DNA of 64,000 nucleotides from Lepidonotus clava (lineage: Eukaryota; Annelida; Polychaeta; Phyllodocida; Polynoidae), in NCBI GenBank assembly GCA_936440205.1, contig OW387149.1, positions 131,501-195,500 on the forward strand, given 5' to 3'. The notes beneath the pieces are model-generated. The model saw only the letters and a list, made by a program, of their open reading frames with translations, was not told where the DNA came from and did not search any database. Positions 12,118-24,208 of the stretch are shown piece by piece (within the stretch, counting starts at the first letter, position 1; each line of letters starts with the position of its first letter). Position numbers and translations under genes: made by a program.

Positions 12118-13475
12118 CACCTAACGGCCCTTACCCTCCCCTCATGCCCTGAGGGACCCCTGACCCTCACCTGTCGGCCCTTATCCTCCCCTCATGCCCT
12201 GAGGGACCCCTGGCCCTCACCCTCGCCTCATGCCCTGAGGGACCCCTGGCCCTCATCTGCCGGCCCTTCCCTCCCCTCATGCCCTGAGGTCCCCCTGACC
12301 CTCACCTGTCGGCCCTCACCCTCCCCTCATGCCCTGAGGTCCCCCTGACCCTCACCTGTCTCCCCTTACCCTCCCCTCATGCCCTGAGGTCCCCCTGACC
12401 CTCACCTGTCGGCCCTCACCCTCCCCTCATGCCCTGAGGTCCCCCTGACCCTCACCTGTCTCCCCTTACCCTCCCCTCATGCCCTGAGGGTCCCCTGACC
12501 CTCACCTGTCGGCTCTTACCCTCCCCTCATGCCCTGAGGGTCCCCTGACCCTGACCCGTCAGACCTTACCCTCCCCTCATACCCTGTACACCCCTGACCC
12601 TCTCTGGTCGACCCTTACCCCCTCACATACCCTGTACACCCCTGACCCTCTCTAGTCGACCCTACCCCCCTCACATACCCTGTACACGCCTGACCCTCTC
12701 TAGTTGACCCTTACCCCCTCACATACTCTGTACACCCCTGACCCTCTCTAGTCGACACTACTCCCCTCACATACCTTGTACACCCCTGACCCTCTCTAGT
12801 TGACACTACTCCCCTCACATATCCTGTACACCCCTGACCCTCTCTAGTCGACACTACTCCCCTCACATACCCTGTACACTCCTGACCCTCTCTAGTTGAC
12901 CCTTACCCCCTCACAGACCCTGTACACCCCTGACCCTCTCTAGTCGACCGTTACCCCTCTCCCTTTTCCATGTAGACCCTGCTTCTCTCTAGTCAACCCT
13001 CCCATACCCTGTACACCCCTGATTCAAATCCAACAATCACCCTCCTTACCCAATACCCTGTAGACCCCTGATTCACTAAAGTGAACCTTTACCCCTCCAA
13101 ATGCATAAAAACTAGAAATGCGCAATCACTCTGATTCTCTCAAGGTGACTCTTCTGGCTCTCACCTATCGGCCCTTCCTCTCCTGTCTTACCCTGAGGGT
13201 ACCTTTGCTCCATTCTGCCCTTACCCTCCCCTCATGTCCTGAGGGACCCCTGACCCTCACCTGTCAGCCCTTACCCTCCCCTTATGCCCTGAGGGACCCC
13301 TGACCCTCACCTGTCAGCCCTTACCCTCCCCTAATGCCCTGAGAGACCCCTGGCCCTCACCAGTTGGCCCTTACCCTCCCCTCATGCCCTGAGGGTCCCC
13401 TGACCCTCACCTGTCTCCCCTTACCCTCCCCTCATGCCCTGAGGGACCCCTGACCCTCACCTGTCAGCCCTTAAT
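12118..13475. repeat. C-rich minisatellite, about 50-bp unit, two subfamilies
   Basis: The first block (12118-12590) and third block (13140-13475) use a unit with CCTCCCCTCATGCCCTGAGG and CCCTGACCCTCACCTGTC. The middle block (12590-13000) uses a related unit with CATACCCTGTACACCCCTGA and CCCTCTCTAGTCGACC. A transition zone at 13000-13140 is degenerate. Nearby frames are by-products. Confidence 0.9.
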
Positions 13476-14205
13476 GTAGAAGTCATACTAAAATCAAATC
13501 TGCACAGACTGTTGCTTAAATCAATTCAACGCTTTTCACAAATGTATATTGCCAACATATCTTATTTGCAGGTCGTCCCCCTTGAGGCCATCTGGCTGCA
13601 CCACTCTGCCCCAGCAATGTCTTATGCCTGTCTTGCCCCGCCTCCCCCAGCGATGTCTGAGGCTCGTCTCGTTAACCTGCTTGGCCCCAAACAACGTGCC
13701 TGGCTACAGTGGTGGATTGGTTCCGGGAGTGTGTGGCAGGGGGCGTGTCGGGTATGGCAGGGGGCGGTGAATGGGCGGGGCTACCCTCAGATGACGGTCA
13801 CAGTAGGCGGCTGGGGACGGCGGCCCGTCGTCCTGCATCACCTTGTCCTCCTCCTTGATTGTGGTAAGGCGCCCCCTGGGCCTGATTTCATTTAACCATT
13901 CAGCAGGGACAGAGTCAGCCACTTTGGAAAGTGGCTGGGTCACATATATGAAAAAGGGTCCTGGTGCCCCCGTGAATGGCGTTGGTTTTACATTTTATAA
14001 ATTGAAATTTTGTCCAAAAAAGGGGGATGCACAACCCAGGCTCCCCCCAGTCCATCCCTGGTCAGTGTGCCACATTCTTATAGATTACACCCTAAAAGAT
14101 AATCCCCCTTATCTATTATAAATGGATAAAACTATGTTAAAGAGAGGGGCCAGTGAAATTTCCATTCTGATTATTCTACACTTAATATGCTAGAGATAAT
14201 GCTAA

Positions 14206-14590
14206 TTCCCCCTACCATGGGTAGCTGATTCACTGTATTTTAGGCACCTGCACATTAATTTTGACTGATTTTGTAGACAAAAACTCAGGAAAAAGTATAG
14301 AAAATATACAAATATTTGCTTTATTCCTATGCAAAATGAAAGAATTTTCAAACCAACTTGAAAGATATTAAATATTTATAGGTATGAATAATAGTGAATG
14401 CTAGTTTCCCATTATTTTAAACCAAAGTTAAGCCTTGTTACTTGTCTACATATTTCCCATAATGCACCTTGATTTAGGCTTGTCTGCAGGTACACTTCAA
14501 TAATTAAGCTATCCGTGGTTGGGAGAATTTAGAAGCATGCCAAGTTTCAGTGCCAGTGATTCAGTCCTTCAGGTGAAAATCATGGTTTAC
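14206..14590. repeat. Dispersed repeat shared with 57700-58040
   Basis: The order CCCTACCAT, ACCTGCACATTAATTTTGAC, AATTTTGT.GAC.AAA, AAAAAGTAT.GAAAAT, GAATTTTCAAAC, and GATATTAAATATTTATA recurs at 57700-58040 with moderate divergence. This points to an old interspersed element without coding capacity. The remaining intron sequence to 15240 shows nothing else recognisable. Confidence 0.6.
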
Positions 14591-15240
14591 TTTAAAGAAC
14601 AATCTTATTCCTATAAGGAAAACACAAATCTGTTTGTGACAGTTATTGGTCGCCTCGCATAAGGTGTTGTACTGTGTGCAAAGTCTAGTAGTGAGCTCAT
14701 ATATCGGGCATTTCTTTTTTTCATCCGCTGGTTGTTTTGCGGCGTGTCTGTTTATATTATTGACAAGGTTGCGGGAACAAGCTTCAGCAATTTTTTGATC
14801 AATGACAGGTTTAACATTCGCAGTGTATGGGGGTCTATGGGAGCAAAGTCCGAAAATTGGTCGAGGTTTGCAAGCAGGTCATTTTGGATTGGGTCTTAAT
14901 TTCTGTTTCTATGGGGACAGGTTAGTGACAGGTTTTGTGGTTGTGATAGGTCTGATAGTTCTTGTGATAGGTCCTTAGTCAGCTTATGCTTTGGTCATCC
15001 CTGTATTGTGTACCATGCACCGTGCATCCTGTACCCTGTAGCCTGCCCACCCTCTGGGGCATGTCCCTCCCCACCCCCCCTCTTCACACGGAACACATGA
15101 TCTTCCAGAGGTTAGATGAATAATAATACAAAATAGGAATATAAGATGAATTTTACATGATTGATGAGCAATGAATAAGTTACAGATTATTTAAAACATA
15201 GTCCAGGGTTTGTCGATGTAAGGTCAATGCGCATTCATAA

Positions 15241-15668
15241 TCAACAAAAAATCAATTTAATCATTTTCTTGAATTTAACCTTTGTGGTTGCCCGCTGTAC
15301 ATTGACTGCTAACATTTCCCATATTCGTATACCTCGTATCATTGGACTACGTAAATAAATCTCATACTTTTGCTTCACCTTTTGCTTAAATTTAATCTTA
15401 TTGTTACTCCGGAAAACAATGTTAGGTCGGCGCAATACCAATTTACCACAAATTCACTCTGTCTATGCATAAGGCTACTTATATGTTCCCTCCATCTTAG
15501 AGTCAGAGGCTGAATTCTATATAAATCATAGAGATCATCCATATTAACATCCCTATGCTCTCCATTGTCTATATAGGACACTGTCCTCTCCTGCAATTTC
15601 TCCAGTCTATTATATTGCATGGTATGACACAACATATCAGTGCAAGGTATGACACTCACACTTCCCAT
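15241..15668 (-). mobile_element. LINE reverse transcriptase C-terminal fragment
   Basis: On the - strand the translation carries NRLEKLQERTVSYIDNG, then DLYDLYRIQPLTLRWREH, and in another frame KYEIYLRSPMIRGIRIWE. This is the thumb/C-terminal pattern of CR1/Jockey-type LINEs (KLQ.RA, L..L...R..H, Y..RS...G..IWN). Two frames are used, so at least one frameshift is present. It lies in the intron between the two endonuclease exons and is a truncated dead copy. Confidence 0.65.
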
Positions 15669-16257
15669 AGGTATGTAGTGGCATTCTCATTGACATATTC
15701 CAGGTAGAACCCAGTCGGTGCTAGATGCCAAGTCTCGGCCATAACAAAACCCTCTGCCCTGTCATTACCTGCGGCCTAAGGCCAGGACACCTCAGGCTTT
15801 TTGTTCAGTATTAAAACACACTTACTTTTTCTTGCCTAAAGCAAAGAGCAGGACTTTTGGGCCCGGCCCGTAGCTATTTTGTTACATTGTGTAAAAAGAA
15901 AAATCACAAAATTTAAAAACAAACCAGTAATTTTCTGTCAGAAATAGATATCCACTCTGGGTATGAGCTTTGATCAACAAGACCCAAGCCCCCATAATCC
16001 CCTCTTGTAGTTGTAGTTGGTTGACTGACAAATGGTTGCTGTCATTTTTTTAATTTTCTATAAGTAAAACATGCTGTAATGACGTGGGGTAACAGATCGG
16101 ATACCCCAGGCGTGTCCTCACTGTATGGTGAGTGATGTAAAGGTTTACTGGTGCCTCTCTACAGGTGAGATCCCCGGGACAATGCAGGTCAGCCACCTCT
16201 GCCACAACAAGCGGTGTGTGCGGCGTGGGCACCTGGCAATGGAACATGCTGCACACT

Positions 16258-17590
16258 TTGTTTGTTTGTTGGGGTAGTTTAACGTCCGGCCAACCCTTAT
16301 GGGTTCTTTCCAGACTGCACAAGGTAATACTTTTCAGCTTATTTTACGCCACAAGGGCGGTGACTGAATATATGATATGGTTTAGGAGAAACCCGCCACC
16401 GGGTGCGATACCCTACTCCTTGCGAAGAGTGGCAAGGGGTCTTTAGTGTGCAATGTCCCATAGAAAGGACACCACACACCCGGCCTTTGATGACCCTGTC
16501 GGGAGCACAGGGTGGCCCCTGGATCCCAGACTCTTGGATCCTTTCTTAGATTTTATCTATCAGTTGGCATTCTTGAAGGAATTGCAGGATCTTTTTACTT
16601 CCGTTGTTGTTAAACACGTCCTTCATCGATGTTCTGTTTTGGAGATGCCGCTTGCGACTGTCATCCGTCTTCTTACACTTCAATATGATGTGCTCCACCG
16701 TTAGTTTGGTGTTACACTGTTGACAAATTGGAGCACCTTCACCTTTCAACAGGTGTTCATGTGTCAGCCTGGTGTGGCCTATCCGAAGACGGGCCAGTTT
16801 CACCTGTTCTGACCTTGTCAGGCACTGTCTTTTGCTTTTGTCACTTTTCTCTTCTAATTTGGGTTGGACAGAGTGAAGAAGATTGTTCTCCTGTTTGTTC
16901 CAGTCGCTTTGCCACTTAGACCGCAAATGTGTTTTGCTTAGTGGCAGTAAGTCTGTGTGTGGGATTCTAGCAACCTCAGGATCTAGGGCCAAGGCCCCCT
17001 TGGCTGCTTGGTCTGCCTTTTCATTACCAGAGATTCCAATGTGGCTAGGTAGCCAGCAGAAAATCACTTCTTTGCCAACCGATTTCAGGTTGGTGTGACT
17101 TTGCTGGATATCTCTGATAATGGGATTGTTAGGCTGATGTTGTAGGATAGTTTGTAAACAGGACTTTGAGTCTGAGAAGATGATAAACTTTCTGTGTCCT
17201 GATACTTTGATCCAGTCTAGTGCACGAGCCAGAGCACGTGCTTCAGCAGTAAAAATGCTGGCTTGGCCGTGAAGGGCACCCGTCAGGTCCCCATACTCTG
17301 TATGTACTGCATAACCCACTCTATTTCCTTCCTTGGAGCCATCAGTGAAGATGGGGAAATGATCACTGTATTGGTCTTTCAGGGCTCCATATTCGTTCCT
17401 GAAAGCAGAGGGGTTGGTTTCATTCTTCTTGTTATTGCATAGTTCCACGATGACCACAGGTTTACTCTGGGACCATGGTGGGTTCTTGGGTGGTCTTATT
17501 TCTCTGATGATGTTCAAAGGAATCTCTGCTTCTCTGATCACAGATTTTGCAGAGGTAGAGAATGGTTTGGGCACCCTTGGATTTACCCGG
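16258..17590 (-). mobile_element. 5'-truncated LINE with RNase H and zinc knuckle (copy 1)
   Basis: The - strand frame begins FRVNPRVPKPF and runs to a stop at 16546. It contains an RNase H domain (IFTDGSKEGNRVGYAV, FTAEARALARALDWI, IIFSDSKSC, WLPSHIGISGNEKAD, i.e. the D-E-D-D residues) and a C-terminal CCHC knuckle (CQQCNTKLTVEHIILKC). Reverse transcriptase and endonuclease parts are absent. The 3' UTR ends in a (CAAA)n tail at 16258. The domain combination suggests an I/Nimb-like LINE. The 14-bp flanks ACATGCTGCACACT and AAATGCTGTACACT are the target duplication. It shares its exact 5' end with the copy at 24209. Confidence 0.85.
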
Positions 17591-17600
17591 AAATGCTGTA

Positions 17601-17880
17601 CACTGCACAGGCCACGCCCGCCGCCCCCGCTGTGATGTACCAGGATCTGGACCACTGCATGGGCCACGCCCGCCGCCCCCGCTGTGATGTACCACGACCT
17701 GGGCCACTGCACAGGCCACACCCGCCGCCCCCACTATGATGTACCAGTACCTGGACCACTGCACAGGCCACGCCCGCTGCCCACACTGTGTACCAGGACC
17801 TGGGCCACTGTACGGTCCACGCCCGCCTACCCCGCTGTGATGTACCAGGACCTGGGCCACTGGACTGACCATCCCCACTG
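17601..17880. repeat. 52-bp minisatellite built on the endonuclease exon
   Basis: Five to six units with landmarks CACTGCACAGGCCACGCCCG, CTGTGATGTACCAGG and ACCTGGGC. The first unit read in the endonuclease frame gives CTGHARRPRC, the expected second zinc site. The unit is not a multiple of three, so the frame is not kept through the array. This makes it a likely exon-derived array. Confidence 0.75.
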
Positions 17881-18367
17881 TCTTCTAATGACTTTGGATA
17901 GATGTTGGAGCAATGAAATTTAGTATTTCAGAAGGTTTTGTACTATTATTATTGAATAAGTTTTGAAATCTTGAATCATGTACAAAAACTGCCATCATGA
18001 AGGCACTGTCATGAGGGAGTAGAAAATTTATGAGCTATGGCGCTGAATTTTTACCACATTTTTATTAAAAAAATACTCTAGAGGTGAGATGTTTATTGCA
18101 TAATTTATTTGATATCACTCCCTAAATACCATTTGGCAGATCAACATGTCACACCACAGAACCAGGAGTGGGATCCGGCCAGAGCCCAAGGAGGCTGGAC
18201 TCATGTCGTACCACAGATATTGTCTTTGCCATATTTCTACTTAGATACCTTACATTATAATCCATTGGCATTAGGGGGAATATGCTATTGATTGATGAAA
18301 ACCGAGGGCCATGCTGGTTGACTCATTACTTGGCTGACAGTGTTGCCTCTGATGTAAAGGCACCATC

Positions 18368-19200
18368 TCCAACACCCTGCATTCAGGAGTGGGACCAGGC
18401 ACCACCCCCAGCACCCTGCATCCAGGGGTGGGACCAGGCACCACCCTCAGCACCCTGCATCCAGGGGTGGGACCAGGCACCATCCTCAGCACCCTGCATC
18501 CAGGGGTGGGACCAGTCACCACCCTCAGCACCCTGCATCCAGGGGTGGGACCAGGCACCACCCCCAGGACCCTGCATCCAGGGGTGGGACCAGGCACCAT
18601 CCTCAGCACCCTGCATCCAGGGGTGGGACCAGTCACCACCCTCAGCACCCTGCATCCAGGGGTGGGGCCAGGCACCACCTCCAGGACCCTGCATCCAGGG
18701 TTGGGACCACGCACCACCCCCAGGATCCTGCATCCAGGGGCAAGACTGGGCACCACCCCCAGCAGCCTGCATCCAGGGGTGGGACCAGACACCACCCCCA
18801 GGACCCTGCATTCAGGGGTGGGACCACACACCACCCCCAGGACCCTGCATCCAGGGGCAAGACTGGGCACCATCCCCAGGACCCTGCATCCAGGGGTGGG
18901 GCCAGGCACCACCTCTAGGACCCTGCATCCAGGGGTGGGACCAGGCACCACTCCCAGGACCCTGCATCCAGGGGCAAGACTTGGCACCATCCCCAGGACC
19001 CTGCATCCAGGGGTGGGGCCAGGCACCACCTCTAGGACCCTGCATCCAGGGTTGGGACCACACACCACCCCCAGGACCCTGCATCCAGGGGCAAGACTTG
19101 GCACCATCCCCAGGACCCTGCATCCAGGGGTAGGACCAGGCACCACTCCTAGGACCCTGCATCCAGGGGTGGGACCAGGCACCACCCAAAGGACCCAGTA
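18368..19200. repeat. 40-bp minisatellite
   Basis: About 21 units carrying CCCTGCATCCAGGGGTGGGA and CCAGGCACCACCCCCAGGA. Several units have a variant GGGGCAAGACTGGGCACCAT, giving a mixed higher-order pattern. CCCTGCATCCAGGGG and GGTGGGACCAGGCACCACC are self-complementary, so each unit can fold. Long frames on both strands (collagen-like on +) are repeat artefacts. No exon seed was found. The flank 17924-18367 shows no gene. Confidence 0.95.
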
Positions 19201-19859
19201 TCCAGTTAGATTTACCTAGCTTTCATAGTGTTTTTTAACCACTGAGCAGAAACTTAGCAACCTGATATTCCTCCAATATTTGTAATTGTTGTTATCATTA
19301 TGATAACAGAAATTTGTGTGAATATAAGTGAGAGCAATTTTGACAGACATTGTACACGATATGTTCAGATATGTTATGAAAGTTGTATGTACTTCAGAAT
19401 AAGATTAATATAGCAGACACTGCTATGACTACAAGATGATACAATTCTATTTACCATTATTAAATGCAGAAACTTTTTACATGAGAGATTTACTGCAAGA
19501 TGTCCGTAGAATAACCAGACATACTTATTATATGTGGGAATTGTATTCTTGATATTTCATGGGTTCTTTCATGCAGTTGTTGGTGTGCTTATATTTCTTT
19601 TAAAACCATCATAGACTTGTTTGTACAGGTGACATTGAAATAAAAAAGAAGGTCCAGTGTTACCACAAGGGTGTTGTCAGTTATCGTTGTAAAATAGTAC
19701 TTACAATATATTAGCAGAGAACTTTTTCATTTTTCTATAAAAGTGTATGCTTCTCTGTGTATGTCTTTTAGTAACATCGTAGCTGAACAAGTTGTCCCAA
19801 AACACAAAAAAAGACTAAAATTCTAAAAAAAAATTATGCATGGCAAAAATGTTTTTTAT

Positions 19860-20220
19860 TGTATGTTCAGACCAAGATTTTACTCTTTCATCGAAGTATA
19901 TTTTAAGGCACAGAATCTTATCTTCTCATAAAATAACTAAAATGGCATTTCAAAATCATTCTTTAGATGATCAAGGGAACGCACGTCCAGAACCAAGACA
20001 TGTACGTTCAGAACCAAGTAAAGCTATTGCAGGCAAGAGATCTTAGACCATGAATAGAAGTTCATGATCTGAAATATGTACAACATGTAACTTATTGTAA
20101 GATTAGGTTAATCTAAAGTGTGAAAAGATTTTCTGTTTTATGCTTTGCCAAACAGATAGGACTGTACATTCAGAACCAGTGTATGTACGTTCAAAAGCAA
20201 GGCATGTATGTTCAGAGTCA
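19860..20220. repeat. Cluster of degenerate GTACGTTCAGAACC repeats
   Basis: Variants of CATGTACGTTCAGAACCAAG occur at about 19863, 19980, 20000, 20163, 20180 and 20203, irregularly spaced. The function is unknown and it may be an eroded tandem array. The rest of 19201-20538 is AT-rich with no gene seen. Confidence 0.5.
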
Positions 20221-20989
20221 AGCTTTTAAATGTAAAAATTAGCTATGTGTCTTGAATCAATATCTACAATATTTTAAAATACAAGCAGACCGTAATGGCG
20301 GAAGCAGATTATATTGTAAGCTAGAGGTTTACCTTCCTATTTAAGTTTTAAAAGCTATTTGAAGACTAAATTTTACCAAAATTGCTAAAATTGTCAACTA
20401 ATCAAGGTGATGAAAAAGGTAAACAGCATTTTAAAGTTTGATAGGAAATATGACATTTAAAATTAGTACTCCATATTATTACAGAGGACATGAAAATATG
20501 AATTGAGGAAACCAAGTAGATCTACAATTAGTCAGAACGTGCAGGGGAGATTTCCTCCCCGTATATATTTCACGCGACACCGGAGGCCGCCCGTGACGTC
20601 ATCTCCTTGGTAACCCGTGACCTACATCACTCGGAATTCCCTCGGCTTCGACCTTCTCAAAAACTTTTAAAATGGGCCATAAAAGAACCAAGAAATCCGG
20701 CACGTCTTGCGGATTTAACCATCAACAGAGTGAGGAAGTCAACTGTGAAGATACAGGGACCTCAGAGACTTATGATCAAAGTGAGTCTGTGGACCCGAAC
20801 GAAATTACGGGCGATGAGACGACGGACGAGAAAGCTCCGACAGCGGACGACGGCCATGTTGACCACAGCGCCGAGAGCAGCGAGCTGGAGGTGAAGCTGA
20901 ATAAAAGGATTGATGGTATCTAAACTATGTTAGTCAAACTAGTAGAAGGTCTGAAGGGATGTTCCGGAGAACTTCACGCCGGATACCAT

Positions 20990-21304
20990 TTGTTTGTTTT
21001 GTTTTGTTTGTTGGGGTAGTTTAACATCCGGCCAACCCTTATGGGTTCTTTCCAGACTGCACAAGGTAATACTTTTCAGCTTATTTCACGCCACAAGGGC
21101 GGTGACCGAATATATGATATGGTTTAGGAGAAACCCGCCACCGGGTGCAATACCCTACTCGTTGCGAAGAGTGGCAAGGGGTCTTTAGTGTGCAATGTCC
21201 CATAGAAAGGACACCACACACCCGGCCTTTGATGACCCTGTCAGGAGCACAGGGTGGCCCCTGGATCCAAGACTCTTGGATCCTTTCTTAGATTTTATCT
21301 ATCA
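20990..21304 (-). mobile_element. LINE 3' UTR copy inserted in the Ngaro-like element
   Basis: A 315-bp copy of the same LINE's 3' end on the - strand, with a (CAAA)n tail at 20990. Its 5' edge lies at TTTTATCTATCAG, essentially at the stop codon of the parent frame. The target duplication GCCGGATACCA flanks both sides (20979-20989 and 21305-21315). Confidence 0.9.
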
Positions 21305-24208
21305 GCCGGATACCAAGTCCAAAAAGAAAAGAGGGGGAGGCACGACCAAGACGAAGAAGCCGCCGCTGCCGACGTCACCGCCACCCCCGCTGCAGCAGCC
21401 GACAACAATGACATTCCCAGCCCCAGGACATCATCAACCGACTCCACCACCGCCACCCCCTCCACCTTCAAAGCAAGGGGGCGTCCATGAGAAAACTCCT
21501 CCGGCTAGGCCATGGGGACGACGAGACTCGTCTGACTCCGACAGTGGCAGGGAAGATAACTCAGCATCGAAGGAGAAAAAGGAAAGGAAACGTGAAAAGA
21601 AAAGGTTCCAGCACAAGAACTTCCTCCAGAGGGGTGAGTCGGTGAATAACTTGGAATATCTGATGGTAGTCACATTCCGCACGATCATCGAAATGCAGGA
21701 TAACGATGAGGACCTAACGGGAATAGTTCAACATGGTCTCTTACTTGCTGAGAAGGGGTCTACCGGGGTCTACAGGCCAGAGGCCATACTCTCTTATGAC
21801 GAGGCCATCCGCAAAAGAGCTGGTCGCGATGATGAAGAGGAATTCGGAAACGTCAGGCAGGAGGAAATCCTACGCCACTTTTGCTACGACAACAGCGTGT
21901 CAAACGAGCCGAAGAAGTCCACCAAAGTTAAAGGGAAAAAATCGGAAAAGCTTTACCTACGATTCAACGGTGAAGACGGGTGTAACAACAAAGGTTGCCA
22001 CTATGCCCACAAATGCCTGGCCTGTGACGAGCCGAATCATTCGAAGCGTGAGTGCAAATTGATCAAGAAGAAGACTGATAAATAGGATTGGTCCGCGGAT
22101 CAGGGTAGGGACACTCACGACCCCAAGGCCAACCCTGTTCATACGCGTGGCCTAGTCAAAGTCGGCACTAGTGATGATGATAAAAAGGTCAGTGATCAGA
22201 CCAAGGAAGCCTCTAAAGCGTCAGTCACTAAATCCCCAGAACGTCAAGTACCCACCTTGAAGGCCTCTCCATCGTCTTGGGGGGAGTCTCAGGAGGACAA
22301 ATTATTATTTTCTACACCACCGACTTCAAGGGGCACAGTGGTTCAGGTGTACGTGTCATGCACTGAAGGCAGGTGTACTTGTAAGCACACAATCGGAGGG
22401 AGAGATGTACAACTCTTACCTTGTAGATTTGCTCCTTACCTGTTCAGACCAGAGAGTAAAATTTCCGAAGAAGAATGGGAAATGTTTAAAGGTATCACCG
22501 ATGGCTTCAGCATAGTAGACCAAAATGTGGAAGGCTATGACTGTGGTAACTACAACTCTATTCTGACGGGCCCAGCGAAGGACTACATGGATAAGACCCT
22601 AGAGGAGGATTTGGCAGAAGGCCGGGTGTCAGAAGTAGATGACCCGCCAGTATGCATCCATGCTTTGGGGGCCGTCCCAAAGGCTGGGGGCGCAGGTTAC
22701 AGAACCATTACGGACTGCAGCCACCCAGAGGACACTTCAGTCAACTCATGTTCTACCACTTTGGCCCCAAAGTTCAATTTTAAAAACCTGGATTACGTGG
22801 TGGAGATGCTCAAGCCCGGTGACATGATGTTGGTTATCGACATAAAAAGTGCTTATAGAGCGGTGATCATAAACCCAGATCACTGGACTTATCGGGGGTT
22901 CCGCTGGAACCAGGATGGTGAGGAGAAATTCTACATCGACCACCGCATGTGTTTTGGTGTCAGGACTGGCCCTTACTACTTCAACTTAATTTCCTGTTTT
23001 GTGCATGACACCATGGAGCGTCTTTATGGCATTCGTATGGTGAACTACTTAGACGATTTCATCGTGATCTGTGAGGACGAGGAGAAGTGTTTAGAAGCTC
23101 AGGGAGTCGTGATATCATTTCTCAGACATCTTGGCTTCCACGTGTCATGGCATAAAATCAACCCACCGGCAAGAGTGGTCCAGTACTTGGGAATTATCGT
23201 AGACTCGGAGAAAATGGAACTGAGAATGCCCGAGGGCAAGTTGGAGAAACTTAACGAGATCTTGGACAAGCACAGCAAATCAAACTATATCACCAAGAAG
23301 GAGTTAGAGGTTCTGACCGGCTCATTGGCTCACTGCTCACATTGTGTGCTGGGAGGACGTACCTTCTGCAGACAGCTGTATAATCTCTACAAAGATATGA
23401 TCTGCAAGAACAAGACCAGGGCTAAACTAAGTCCAATAGAGTTGGAGGACATACGCTGGTGGCAGAGGTTCTGCAAAATCTTCAACGGGGTAGCAGCAAT
23501 CAATAATGAATTGCACTCTCAACCCATCTACACTGATGCCTCACAAGAGGGATTCGGCTCTCACATGGGAGCAGACTGGATGGCAGGGAAGTGGTCGGAT
23601 GGACCTATGTTCTCAGGCTCATTAGAGGACGACCACGGAGCCCGGCCACCTAAAGGTGAAATATTCAACTTGGAAAACATCAACAACTCTGGGCGGTGCT
23701 GGTGTCTATTAGTAAATGACACAAAAAGTTCAAGGACAGATCAATCATGGTCTTCACCGATAACCTGCAGGTGTATCACAACATCCTCAGTGGTCGTAGT
23801 GTGAATGTGACTAGCATGAGCTGGATCAGGGAGATCTACTGGATATGCGTGATCCACAACATCAACATGGTACCGGAGTACATTCCCACTAAGGACAATG
23901 TGGTGGCAGACACGCTTTCCCGACTACAGTACAAGCCTGTCAGGCGGCAGGCAACTGACCTACTATCCAGTTATAATCTATGCTGCATGGAAATGTTATT
24001 TGATTTTTGTAGGTCCGAGTGCGGTGACCCTACATGAACGTGAGAGGGAGTTTAAGATGGCATCCGTTTCTACTTCGACCTGGAAAAATAGGAAAGGCCA
24101 ATGGGCCTGTTTAACCCAGTTCTGCCAGGCTTATGGACTAGTTCTCATGCTGTGTACCGACTCACAACTAAGCATGTATGCCACTTTTCTATTTGCATAT
24201 ATGTTATC

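Larger units (their letters stand above)
13572..17923 (+). pseudogene. I-PpoI-like zinc-binding His-Me finger endonuclease gene, split by a LINE
   Basis: Exon A (13572-13863) follows TTATTTGCAG and ends G|GTAAGG. It encodes 97 aa including CRVWQGAVNGRGYPQMTVTV and VVLHHLVLLLDC. Exon B starts at 16165 after CTCTCTACAG; the phases join exactly to give DC-GEIPGTMQ, then SHLCHNKRC and GHLAMEHAAH. This matches the I-PpoI motif SHRCHNTRC...HL..E: catalytic His, then zinc-binding Cys, Cys and His. A LINE (16258-17590) with a 14-bp imperfect target duplication interrupts exon B exactly where the catalytic Asn would follow. Beyond it, CTGHARRPRC suggests the second zinc site, repeated as a 52-bp minisatellite, with a last copy HPHCLL before a stop near 17923. 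The start is uncertain: in-frame ATGs lie at 13617 and 13650. Family members are DNA endonucleases; activity here is unlikely because the gene is interrupted. Confidence 0.6.

Noticed and set aside
13704-13943. Possible - strand exon (IKEEDKVMQDDGPPSPAAY)
   Set aside because: The + strand reading has both splice sites, exact phase with the exon at 16165 and a recognisable family, so the - strand frame is a shadow.
18271-19219. Collagen-like or Pro/Gly-rich frames on both strands
   Set aside because: They arise from the 40-bp tandem repeat in every frame and have no start, domain or splice context.
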